DNA from: Siminovitchia acidinfaciens
GTDB taxonomy: Bacteria; Bacillota; Bacilli; Bacillales; Bacillaceae_C
Direction: 5' to 3'
Length of the DNA: 32,688 nucleotides
Assembly: GCF_003605385.1 (NCBI RefSeq)
Contig: NZ_QYTV02000018.1
Span: forward strand, 1 to 32,688
How positions within the stretch are numbered: the stretch's first letter is position 1; each line of letters starts with the position of its first letter. Below, piece by piece: positions 6,190 to 13,576 of this stretch. The notes under the pieces are model-generated. The model saw only the letters and a list, made by a program, of their open reading frames with translations. It made no database searches and was not told the DNA's origin. The position numbers were made by a program, and so were the translations under genes.

Positions 6190-8040
6190 TTACAACGGAA
6201 AGAAGAACGGAATTGTAAACAACATAACCACGAAGACTACCGCCATTAACGGCAGACCAATTTTAACAAAGTCGGATACTTTGTAACCCCCCGCCGTCAT
6301 GACCATGGCGTTTGTAGGGGATGCAACCGGTGTGGCGAACGCCATATTAGAAGCCACCGCTACTCCAATCAGAAACGTATATGGATTGGCGTCGATCGTC
6401 AATGCCGCATTCATGGCTATCGGTGCAAACAAGACGGCTGTTGCCGTATTGCTGATAAATTGTCCGAATGTCATTGCCAGCAAATAGATACCTGCAAATA
6501 CTCCTAAACTGCCCAAGCCGCCTAGCGTCTTGATAATCCCTTCTGACAAAAGCATGATTCCGCCCGTCTTTTCAAGGGCTGTAGCAATTGGCAGCATGGC
6601 GGCGACGAGCACAATTGTTTCGAAGTTGACCTGGCCATATGCGTCATCCATATTCCGGAGACAGCCAGTCAAAATCATCAAAACAGCTCCAATCAAAACA
6701 GAAATGACTGTCGGAAAAATCTCGAAAACCATAAGGATTACCATCATCAGGATAATGGCCGCCGCAATCGGCGCTTTCCCACTTGCCGACGCTGCGCTGG
6801 CATGTTCCTGGGGCTGTCCGACGACAACTACATCATTCGTCTCCCTTGCCAGCAGCTCAATCGATGCCCAGGACCCCTGCACCAGCAGCGCATCCCCAAA
6901 ACGGAGCCTCTGCTTTGCCGGCTCTTTTAGAACGTATTGCCCCTGACGGTTGATCCCTAAGATGTTCAAGTTATACTTTTCCCTAAACCCGATGCTCTTG
7001 GCCGTCTGATTGATTAACTTAGAATGAGGTGTCAGCAGTACTTCAGCTATTCCAAGCTGCTTTGATACCAATTCATCTGCTTCGGACTCCTCTTCCTCGA
7101 ACATTAAACCAAAATCCGCCACCATTCTCTCGACATTTTTCAAAGTGCCCTGAACGTATAAAATATCTTTCGGTTGAATGACACTTTTAGGACCGGCCAT
7201 TTCGTGGTAGGTCATCGGCAATAAGTTCAAACCTTCCGCCGACTTTCTAACAATCTTTAAAATATATAATTGATAGGCTTCCGGAGTTTTCAATTCGGTC
7301 AGTCTTTGTCCGACCATTTCCGATTCTTCCGGTACCCTTACAAGAAATAATCTTCCTCCCAATTGGTAATCAGCCACGAGTTTTTCAGGTGACAGCTGAT
7401 GTTCGTCCTCGGCGTTTCCTCGGTTCTTCCCTTTCGGAAGCAATTTATTTCTCACAAAATACAAATAGATAATTCCTGTAACAACACCAACAAGACCGAC
7501 TGGTGTGATGGCAAAAAAGCTCAATTTTTCATAACCGTTTTCTACAAGCGTCTGACTGGCAATCAAGTTTGCGGGTGAAGCAATCAGCGTTAACAGGCCT
7601 GAAAAACTCGCTACGTAAGACAGCGGTATTAAAAATTTCGACGGGCTGCTGTTGATACTAATAGCGATACTCACCACAATCGGAAGCATGATGGCGACTG
7701 TACCTGTATTGCTCATGAAGGTTCCTATAAACGCGACAATAACAAGTAAGATGACAAACAGCCTTTTTTCGCTGTCCCCCGCGGAACGGAGCACAAAGTT
7801 GCTGGCCATCTGTGCAAGACCTGTACGTAAAATTCCTGCACCGATAATGAATAGTCCGGCTACCATGATAACAACCGAGTTAGAAAAACCAACAAGGGCC
7901 TCATTCGGGCTTAAGATTCCTGTCAACACAAATGCCAGTAAGGCCATGACGGCCACCAGATCCGCCCGTATTTTATTGGACATGAATAAAATGATCGTGA
8001 CTGCCAAAATGATAAATGTCAAAATAAGGTCCAAGGTCAT
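6190..8040 (-). CDS. SLC13/DASS-type transporter with two RCK_C (TrkA-C) domains
   Basis: A 616-residue integral membrane protein of the divalent anion/Na+ symporter superfamily (SLC13/CitT-like). The N-terminal membrane half (1-200) carries SNTGT at 110-114 and SPANLI at 155-160; the C-terminal half (425-616) repeats the same pattern with SNTATAV at about 530 and ASPTNAM at about 573, the two pseudo-symmetric substrate/ion motifs. Between them, residues about 215-405 are hydrophilic and form two regulatory RCK_C domains (LFLVRVPEESEMVGQRLTEL; EVLLTPHSKLINQTAKSIGF). Substrates in the family include sulfate, dicarboxylates and other anions; none can be chosen here. The ATG has AAAGGA 5 nt upstream. 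Confidence 0.85.
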   Translation of the reverse strand: MTLDLILTFIILAVTIILFMSNKIRADLVAVMALLAFVLTGILSPNEALVGFSNSVVIMVAGLFIIGAGILRTGLAQMASNFVLRSAGDSEKRLFVILLVIVAFIGTFMSNTGTVAIMLPIVVSIAISINSSPSKFLIPLSYVASFSGLLTLIASPANLIASQTLVENGYEKLSFFAITPVGLVGVVTGIIYLYFVRNKLLPKGKNRGNAEDEHQLSPEKLVADYQLGGRLFLVRVPEESEMVGQRLTELKTPEAYQLYILKIVRKSAEGLNLLPMTYHEMAGPKSVIQPKDILYVQGTLKNVERMVADFGLMFEEEESEADELVSKQLGIAEVLLTPHSKLINQTAKSIGFREKYNLNILGINRQGQYVLKEPAKQRLRFGDALLVQGSWASIELLARETNDVVVVGQPQEHASAASASGKAPIAAAIILMMVILMVFEIFPTVISVLIGAVLMILTGCLRNMDDAYGQVNFETIVLVAAMLPIATALEKTGGIMLLSEGIIKTLGGLGSLGVFAGIYLLAMTFGQFISNTATAVLFAPIAMNAALTIDANPYTFLIGVAVASNMAFATPVASPTNAMVMTAGGYKVSDFVKIGLPLMAVVFVVMLFTIPFFFPL

Positions 8041-8100
8041 CCGAATCCTTTCTTAGATGCTTATTGTAATTGTATAGTAAAATTTGGAGAGCCGCTCACA

Positions 8101-8248
8101 GAATTCCTGTAAATTTGTGATGAATTCGTGCAATCACTGATTAAACTCATGCAATTCTAAACCGAATTCGTGCAATCACTGATTAAACTCGTGCCATCAA
8201 CGCCACAATCCATGCAATACCGGGCTTAACTCGTGCGATTAACCTCCG
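8101..8248. repeat. Degenerate 21-nt tandem repeat
   Basis: About seven units with a 21-nt period, each with a core resembling (A/C)TCRTGCAAT: units start near 8101, 8122, 8143, 8164, 8185, 8206 and 8227. Units at 8122 and 8164 share 27 identical bases (GAATTCGTGCAATCAC and on), showing a 42-nt higher-order step. It lies between the starts and ends of two minus-strand genes and is interrupted by stops, so it is not coding. Confidence 0.7.
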
Positions 8249-8295
8249 ATCACGTACATTTCAGCAGCGAGCTTGCACAAAGATGCAGTCAAATA

Positions 8296-9003
8296 TCACT
8301 CGTTTGGCCCAATCACTCTTTTCCGCAAATCAGGATTCTCTCCTTTTTCCACCCGCTTTCTCAAAGTGGCTGTCCAGTTGGATGACAAAAGATCACACTG
8401 GGACAACTTCCTTGCCTCTTCCAAATTATCTTTATCCATATGCATGATTGTATTACACTTTTCGATAGTCCATTGCGGGTATGACCGCTCAACCAGTGTC
8501 AGCACCTGCCCGGCTTCCACGTCCCCTTCTTTTAAAACCCTGTAATACCAGCCAGTCCGCCCTGTATTTTGCAAAAACAGCGCCAAGTTTTTTATTTTAA
8601 ACCTGCGGGCGGGCTTCCAACAAGGCTGTCTCGGCTGCGATACCTGAATGACCGCGTCGCCAATCTCGTATATATCTCCGATTGCGACAGATGCCTCCAG
8701 CTGATTTTTCAGCAAAAAGTTCTCACCCATTCCACTCGGAAAAATCTCCGTATCAGGCAGCTCTTTTTTCCAATACAAATAATGCTCTGAAGGATAGGCA
8801 AATACTGCCTTTTCCCGGCCGCCATGATGTTTTAAATCTGCCTGCTTGTCTCCAGCCAAATTTGTTTCTCCAAGCCAGATGGGACCACTAACAGGTTCTT
8901 TGAAAATCCCGCTTCTCCACTCACGGTCCATAGGTAAAACAGCGTTCTTTTCTCCAACGGTTTTCGGCTGTCCGACAAAGACCTTTTCCAGCAATACATC
9001 CAT
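8296..9003 (-). CDS. MOSC domain-containing protein (YiiM-like)
   Basis: A 235-residue MOSC-family protein, relatives of which transfer sulfur via molybdenum-cofactor-bound cysteine persulfide or act in reduction of N-hydroxylated compounds. The domain runs from about residue 40 (PVSGPIWLGETNLAGDKQAD, then HHGGREKAV) through the conserved Cys128 in QPRQPCWKPARR, which is the family hallmark and likely binds the cofactor. A YiiM-type helical C-terminal extension follows. The ATG at 9003 is preferred because GGGGGA lies 7 nt upstream; an ATG five codons earlier has only a poor site. Confidence 0.85.
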   Translation of the reverse strand: MDVLLEKVFVGQPKTVGEKNAVLPMDREWRSGIFKEPVSGPIWLGETNLAGDKQADLKHHGGREKAVFAYPSEHYLYWKKELPDTEIFPSGMGENFLLKNQLEASVAIGDIYEIGDAVIQVSQPRQPCWKPARRFKIKNLALFLQNTGRTGWYYRVLKEGDVEAGQVLTLVERSYPQWTIEKCNTIMHMDKDNLEEARKLSQCDLLSSNWTATLRKRVEKGENPDLRKRVIGPNE

Positions 9004-9068
9004 CTGAACGTCCCCCATCTCTCGGTTGAATGATGGTTATATTTTAACTGGCTTTTTAAACTTTTTCC

Positions 9069-9104
9069 AAAAAAAGAGCGGATGAATTGTACCTCATCAC
9101 GCTC
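9069..9104 (-). terminator. Rho-independent terminator, minus strand
   Basis: Read on the minus strand, GAGCG-T-GATGA pairs with TCATC-CGCTC (plus 9076-9085 with 9094-9104, one bulged base), followed by seven U residues. It lies upstream of the MOSC gene and 4 nt after the stop of a small minus-strand frame, so it probably ends that small gene. Premature termination of a MOSC leader is an alternative. Confidence 0.7.
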
Positions 9105-9107
9105 CTA

Positions 9108-9245
9108 TCATGCTTTATTAGTAAATAATGAAGCCGGCGATGGAAGGTTTATCGACATAATACCGCCTTCAAGCCCGATTGTCTGCCAGGTGAAGATTAA
9201 TTCATCCGAACAACGGTTTATTAACGTTGAAGTTTTAAATACCAA
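9108..9245 (-). CDS. Possible small protein, 45 residues
   Basis: A short minus-strand frame beginning with TTG, with GGAG 5 nt upstream, reads (M)VFKTSTLINRCSDELIFTWQ and ends SLFTNKA. The stop codon is almost on top of a good terminator. The frame stays open upstream to 9287 without another start, so this could equally be the decayed end of a longer gene. No family recognised, no membrane segment or signal peptide seen. It lies divergent from and overlapping nothing of the lapA-like gene. Confidence 0.35.
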   Translation of the reverse strand: MVFKTSTLINRCSDELIFTWQTIGLEGGIMSINLPSPASLFTNKA

Positions 9246-9267
9246 AAACGCTCCATAGAAACTTTGA

Positions 9268-9296
9268 TTGTCCTTAGTTATCCATAATTATATAAT
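9268..9296 (+). promoter_or_regulatory. SigA-type promoter of the LapA-like gene
   Basis: TTGTCC at 9268-9273, 17-bp spacer, TATAAT at 9291-9296; the start codon follows 27 bp downstream of the -10 box. Confidence 0.65.
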
Positions 9297-9322
9297 GGTT
9301 CAAAAGCTTAGTGAGGTGACTT

Positions 9323-9571
9323 ATGAAAAGACAATGGAACTTAATATCCGCACTGATTGTGGTTTTAATAATTGCGGTTTTTTCAGTTATCAATGTTGAA
9401 CCTGTAACGGTCAATTATTTATTTGGAAAAGCAGAGTGGCCACTAATCCTAGTCATTATTGGTTCAGTCCTATTGGGGGCACTCTTAGCTGGACTAATTG
9501 GGATGATGAAGATTTATCAGCTGCAAAGAGCCTTGAAAAAGACTGGGGGCGAAATAGACCAGCAGTCGTAA
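9323..9571 (+). CDS. LapA/DUF1049 family small membrane protein
   Basis: An 82-residue protein with two hydrophobic segments (about 7-24 and 41-62) and a basic-then-polar tail (KIYQLQRALKKTGGEIDQQS), the pattern of the lipopolysaccharide-assembly-protein-A domain family. The element NVEPVTVNYLFGKAEWPL between the helices is typical (the family often shows a N..PV.....F....PL signature). In Gram-positive bacteria the role is unknown despite the family name. GAGGTGA precedes the ATG at good distance and a SigA promoter is present. Confidence 0.75.
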   Translation: MKRQWNLISALIVVLIIAVFSVINVEPVTVNYLFGKAEWPLILVIIGSVLLGALLAGLIGMMKIYQLQRALKKTGGEIDQQS

Positions 9572-9607
9572 AAGCTAACTTACTCAACATAGGTATTAGT
9601 GGAATAA

Positions 9608-9961
9608 CACGTAGAATTAAACTACTTCATTATTTTAGATGTAAATGCAGCCAAAATATTAAACAACTTATCAAATGAAAAAAGGGAAATAGGTACCCCG
9701 CAGGATCTTTTCAAACTTCATAACGAGGAACTGGTGGGCGATTACGGCTTCATTCGTCTGTTGAAGGCGCACTTGAATAAGGCCAGGTCCATACGTACGC
9801 TTGCCCTCTTTGAGCTTCCCCTTGACTGTATTCATTCAGGGCATCCTGGTATTCTATTTCCGTTTGGCTGCTTTCCCTTTGAATCCATCCGATGTTTCCT
9901 AATTTCATACAAAAATAACTATTGGCGGGGAAGCTCCTGGGGGCTTTTTACCGGTTGGTGA
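9608..9961 (+). pseudogene. Open frame without a start, probable gene remnant
   Basis: A 118-codon frame open from 9608 to TGA at 9959-9961 has no ATG, GTG or TTG with a ribosome site at its beginning; the first candidate is a GTG at 9734. The first half reads like real protein (YFIILDVNAAKILNNLSNEK, then GTPQDLFKLHNEELVGDYGF), while the second half is rich in Phe, Pro, Cys and looks like non-coding translation. No family recognised. It occupies most of the 545-bp gap after the lapA-like gene. Confidence 0.3.
9931..9949 (+). terminator. Weak plus-strand terminator-like hairpin
   Basis: AAGCTC and GGGCTT can pair (one G-U) around a short loop, followed by TTTT. It would close the plus-strand unit starting with the lapA-like gene. 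Short stem, so tentative. Confidence 0.3.
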
Positions 9962-9983
9962 GCAGTTTTTTTTAGTAGATCAT

Positions 9984-10018
9984 AAAAAAAACACTTCCCC
10001 AAATTATTTCAGGGAAGT
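9984..10018 (-). terminator. Terminator of the dehydrogenase/TRAP cluster
   Basis: On the minus strand ACTTCCC (plus 10012-10018) pairs with GGGAAGT (plus 9993-9999) around a 12-nt loop and is followed by G and eight U residues. It lies about 100 bp past the stop codon of the AllD-type dehydrogenase gene. Confidence 0.75.
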
Positions 10019-10116
10019 ATAGAAATTAGTCGAGATTTAATAATCAAATCAACATGGAAGCACGAAAACACTTAATAGGGATTTTACATACATAGATGAA
10101 TGGATTTATTACTCAT

Positions 10117-11139
10117 TCATGAAAGTTTTACCGATTGATTCAGATAACGAAAAACGGATTCAGGCAGTGGAATTCCGTCCACACGTCGTATTTTTTCTTG
10201 AATTACTTCTGGTTCGCCTGGAACGAGTACCTTAGTAAAGCCCTTCGACGGTTTTAATGAATGAATCTCTCGAATCATACAGTCTAGGTTATTTAAAAAA
10301 TCTTCTGCAGCAATAAACTTGGCCGGATCGAGTACCATAAAAAAATGTCCAATATCAAGTGCTTTACTATAATCTACATACATTTTTGTTATGTGAGGTC
10401 CGAATGCAGAGCCCGTTAAGAGACCCGCAAATATTTCAACAATAAAACCTAAACCATAACCTTTCGCTTCACCAAATGGGTGTAAATAGGATACCTTGCT
10501 AGGATCTGTCGTTTGATTCCCCTCTTCGTCGACACCCCAGTCTGCCGGGATTTGTTGACCATGATCTATTGCATTTAACACTTTCCCGAATGCTACTTTA
10601 CTTGTTGCAAAATCAAAAATAATTGGCTCTTCATTATTTGTAGGAAAGCCAAAGGCAATTGGATTCGTACCAAAGTATGGTTCAGCTGCACCGAACGGGA
10701 TGACGGCTGTTTCTGTATGGGTCATTGCAACACCAATTAATTTTTCATCTAACGCTTGCTTAACAAAGTAAGAAAGGGCACCACAATGGCTGCTGCGTTT
10801 CACCCCTACCACTCCGATACCATGATCTTTAGCCATTTGAATGGCTAAATCCATTGAATGTTTCGCAATAACATGGCCAAAACCATTGTCGCCATTATAC
10901 ACAGCGGTAGTATCACTGCTCTTCTCTATTTGGGGATTGGAATCAATATTTAATCCTCCCCCTTGAATCCGCTTCACGTAATGCTCAGTTTTCATAACTC
11001 CGTGTGAATCAACGCCGCGTAAATTTGCATGTATAAGAACGTCAGCTACAATTTCCGCTTCCTCTTGGCGCACGCTTTCTTCGCAAAGTTTCTTGACAAC
11101 CAGTTCTTTTAAATCTTCATGGGATACAACCTTTGTCAT
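10117..11139 (-). CDS. Ldh_2-family dehydrogenase (AllD / malate / sulfolactate dehydrogenase type)
   Basis: A 340-residue NAD(P)-dependent 2-hydroxyacid oxidoreductase of the malate/L-lactate/ureidoglycolate dehydrogenase family, a fold unrelated to classical LDH. Key elements: RGVDSHG at 41-47, catalytic-type His118 in SSHCGALSYF, PFGAAEPYFGTNPIAFGFP, and the late EAKGYGLGF substrate/cofactor segment. Overall layout resembles E. coli AllD. Known members oxidise ureidoglycolate, malate, 2,3-diketogulonate or (R)-sulfolactate, so the substrate is open. The ATG has GGAGG 9 nt upstream. It follows dctM by 631 bp on the same strand and is closed by a terminator. Together with the TRAP genes and aminotransferase it suggests catabolism of an imported hydroxyacid. 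Confidence 0.88.
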   Translation of the reverse strand: MTKVVSHEDLKELVVKKLCEESVRQEEAEIVADVLIHANLRGVDSHGVMKTEHYVKRIQGGGLNIDSNPQIEKSSDTTAVYNGDNGFGHVIAKHSMDLAIQMAKDHGIGVVGVKRSSHCGALSYFVKQALDEKLIGVAMTHTETAVIPFGAAEPYFGTNPIAFGFPTNNEEPIIFDFATSKVAFGKVLNAIDHGQQIPADWGVDEEGNQTTDPSKVSYLHPFGEAKGYGLGFIVEIFAGLLTGSAFGPHITKMYVDYSKALDIGHFFMVLDPAKFIAAEDFLNNLDCMIREIHSLKPSKGFTKVLVPGEPEVIQEKIRRVDGIPLPESVFRYLNQSVKLS

Positions 11140-11770
11140 GCTTAATTTCCTCCTTTTTTAGAAATATTAAAAAATTTGAGATCCAACGTTCCCACAATTC
11201 ACTCGGTTAAGTTTGATGTCACTACTCCGACCTTCTAGTAAAATACCATTTAAATACTACTATCAAATGAACTAAGCTTTGTAATATCACAAAAAGCCGC
11301 CCCTTGGTGCTTAGCCCCATGTCAATTCATGCTGAATCCATTCCGCTATCAAAGAAAGCATCCATATGCATTTTGTTTTGAATTCAACCTCAAAAGGATA
11401 CTGGCTCGAAATTACCTCAGTAACCCCCCTTTGTGACCTTCCAATAATCCCGTCGGCTTATCAGATGAATACTTCATGCCAGTCCGGCTATACCATCGTT
11501 GTCTGGGCACACTTTTCATTAATGACAAAAGGATATTTCCGATGTAATTGAAGGAATGTTTACCCAATTACATCGGAATCGCAAGCTATCATGCTCATAT
11601 TTGCTAGTTGTTCTAAGGAAAAGATTCTTTATGAACCAGTTCACTCAATTCCATTGAAAACTCGAACTTTCACTATCTGAAATCAATATCAAAAAACCAA
11701 TTTGTGCGTATTACTTTCCCAGCCGGCTCTCTTATTTCTGCACCTTGATTATGGATTTCCTATTAAAGCT
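11140..11770. other. 631-bp gap between dctM and the dehydrogenase gene
   Basis: Apart from the ribosome binding site of the dehydrogenase gene and the 14-bp inverted repeat listed separately, it holds only a decayed minus-strand frame (11311-11457). That frame reads GIIGRSQRGVTEVISSQYPF and resembles a small SH3-like protein, but has no start signal. A weak TTGATA hexamer on the minus strand near 11265 has no good -10 partner. The size of the gap suggests the dehydrogenase has its own promoter or that a gene was lost here. Confidence 0.4.
11537..11578. repeat. 14-bp perfect inverted repeat
   Basis: TTCCGATGTAATTG (11537-11550) and CAATTACATCGGAA (11565-11578) flank a 14-nt loop. No T-run follows on either strand, so it is not a standard terminator. 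It lies about 190 bp past the end of dctM. It could be an mRNA 3' stabiliser, a protein binding dyad or an insertion scar. Confidence 0.6.
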
Positions 11771-13039
11771 TTACTTATTCATCAAGTTTGGCAAGAACAT
11801 CGAAAGACCCGGGATTAATATAACCATGATTACAGTTATAATCATCGCCAAAATGAATGGAAGAACTCCTTTAATTACGCGTTCTACTGATACCTTAGCT
11901 ATATTAGATGCTACAAATAAATTCACTCCTAAAGGAGGAGTCACATAACCTATTGCTAAATTGGTGATCATAATGATACCAAAATGTATAGGATCTAACC
12001 CTATCTGGGTCGCGATTGGCAATAAAATTGGGGTTACAATAACAATCGCAGAAATTGTGTCTAAAAACATACCTACTACTAATAGAAATAGGTTTATTAA
12101 TAATAAAATCATAATAGGATTATCAGTCAAACCAACTAAAAATGTAGCAATCGTTCCTGGTATTCTTTCGATTGTTAGTAAATAGGCAAATGATACTGAG
12201 AAACTGACAATGATGATTACTGTGACATTAATCATTGCAGTTTCAGCAAAAGATTCATAAACCTTTTTCCACGACAGCTCTTTATAAACAAGCCCTCCTA
12301 CAATTAATGCATAAACACAACCAACAACCGCTGATTCAGTAGGGGAAAATAACCCTGAATAAATCCCCCCCAGTATAATAACTGGAACTAACAGTGATAA
12401 CTTGGCTTCGTTTGTCGCTTTTAATACAGCCTTGAATGTCGGAATTTTTCCCGTACCCTTATAGCCATTCTTTTTTGAAATAAGGTAAGCTGTCAACATT
12501 AGACTAATCCCCACCAATATTCCCGGAATAATCCCGGCCAAGAATAATCCCCCGATTGACACTCCACCTATGATACCAAACATGATCATTGGGATACTTG
12601 GGGGAATAATGACCCCGATAGATCCGGCAGCAGCCGTAATTGCAGAGGCAAATCCTGTATCATACTTTTGTTGTTTCATCGTTGGTATGATGATAGATCC
12701 AATAGCTGAAACAGTTGCCGGACCGGAACCGGAAATTGCTGCAAAGAACATACTTGCCAATACCGTCACCATTGCTAATCCGCCTATTAAAAATCCGGTG
12801 AGTACATTCGCAAGATTGAGTAATCGCTTTGAGATACCGCCATGTCCCATTAATACCCCTGTTAAAATAAAGAACGGTACAGCTAATAGAGTAAATGAAT
12901 CTATTGATGTAAACGCCTTTTGAACAATCGTACTCAACGGTATAGGGGTTGATAGTGCCATTGTGATTAGTGCCGAGAATCCGAGCGATACAGCTATGGG
13001 AACTCCTATTAACATAAGTATAAAAAAACTTAGAAACAA
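11771..13039 (-). CDS. dctM: TRAP transporter large permease subunit DctM
   Basis: About 422 residues, almost entirely hydrophobic helices, of the DctM subunit that forms the Na+-coupled transport channel of TRAP carriers. Family hallmarks include AISGSGPATVSAIGSIIIP after the first helices, SIGVIIPPSIPMIMFG, SGLFSPTESAVVGCVYAL, and TPPLGVNLFVAS near the end. The coordinates use the first canonical start, TTG at 13039, but it is 24 nt from the nearest Shine-Dalgarno. The frame continues upstream as ATA-ACT-ATA-CTC-ACT, giving ITILTLFLSF, which matches the usual DctM opening MTxLTLFLSL, and AAGGAG lies exactly 9 nt before the ATA at 13054. Translation from AUA at 13054, or reinitiation after the dctQ stop, is therefore possible. 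Confidence 0.88.
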   Translation of the reverse strand: MFLSFFILMLIGVPIAVSLGFSALITMALSTPIPLSTIVQKAFTSIDSFTLLAVPFFILTGVLMGHGGISKRLLNLANVLTGFLIGGLAMVTVLASMFFAAISGSGPATVSAIGSIIIPTMKQQKYDTGFASAITAAAGSIGVIIPPSIPMIMFGIIGGVSIGGLFLAGIIPGILVGISLMLTAYLISKKNGYKGTGKIPTFKAVLKATNEAKLSLLVPVIILGGIYSGLFSPTESAVVGCVYALIVGGLVYKELSWKKVYESFAETAMINVTVIIIVSFSVSFAYLLTIERIPGTIATFLVGLTDNPIMILLLINLFLLVVGMFLDTISAIVIVTPILLPIATQIGLDPIHFGIIMITNLAIGYVTPPLGVNLFVASNIAKVSVERVIKGVLPFILAMIITVIMVILIPGLSMFLPNLMNK

Positions 13040-13054
13040 AGTGAGTATAGTTAT

Positions 13055-13546
13055 TTAAACCAACTCCTTATCTTCCGGTTGATTTTTGACAATCAAAAAT
13101 ATTTGCTGTATCAACCGGATGCTCATAAGTAGCCCACCGAGTGGGATGGATATATATGGTATCCACATTGGAATTCCCATAGAAGGACTCGTTTGCCCTG
13201 AATGAAAAATACCGTTTATAAAGCTAGTCCCCTCTACTGCAATAAAAAGGGCAAAAGCAAACCAACTTATGATAGCTAGTAAATCTAATGCCATTTTCAT
13301 TCTCCCAGAAAATAGATTTACGAAAAATGTGATCCGTATATGTTCCCCTTTTCTGATTGCTAGGCTAGCCCCTATCCATACCTGCAAAATATGCAAATAC
13401 CGACTTAATTCATCCCCAAACGTTAAAGAACCAAGCGATAAGGCACGTAGACTAACCTGGGAGAAAATGAGGGCTACCATGAGTACTAAAGTGATTACTA
13501 AAATTACTTCTTCAACTTTTTTATCAAAAAAAGTAGATAACTTCAT
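13055..13546 (-). CDS. dctQ: TRAP transporter small permease subunit DctQ
   Basis: A 163-residue membrane protein with four predicted helices (about 13-32, 49-65, 87-108, 129-150) of the DctQ family, the small subunit that pairs with DctM. The segment DELSRYLHILQVWIGASLAIRKGEHIRI contains the family-typical E(L/F)xRY...W.G.....R.G.H pattern. The start has AGGAGG 8 nt upstream. It sits between dctP (31 bp before) and dctM (stop only a few bases before the dctM coding frame), an arrangement suited to translational coupling. Confidence 0.9.
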   Translation of the reverse strand: MKLSTFFDKKVEEVILVITLVLMVALIFSQVSLRALSLGSLTFGDELSRYLHILQVWIGASLAIRKGEHIRITFFVNLFSGRMKMALDLLAIISWFAFALFIAVEGTSFINGIFHSGQTSPSMGIPMWIPYISIPLGGLLMSIRLIQQIFLIVKNQPEDKELV

Positions 13547-13576
13547 GGCACAACCTCCTCCTGCTTAAAAATAAAG

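Noticed and set aside
8101-8248. CRISPR array
   Set aside because: Units are 21 nt, degenerate and directly adjoining, with no unique spacers and no cas genes.
9004-9110. Molybdenum-cofactor riboswitch in front of the MOSC gene
   Set aside because: Only a simple terminator hairpin is visible; I could not find the multi-stem arrangement of a Moco RNA.
11311-11457. Minus-strand frame resembling a small SH3-like protein (GVTEVISSQYPFEVEF)
   Set aside because: No start codon with a ribosome site and a stop at both ends; too short to call more than a possible relic.
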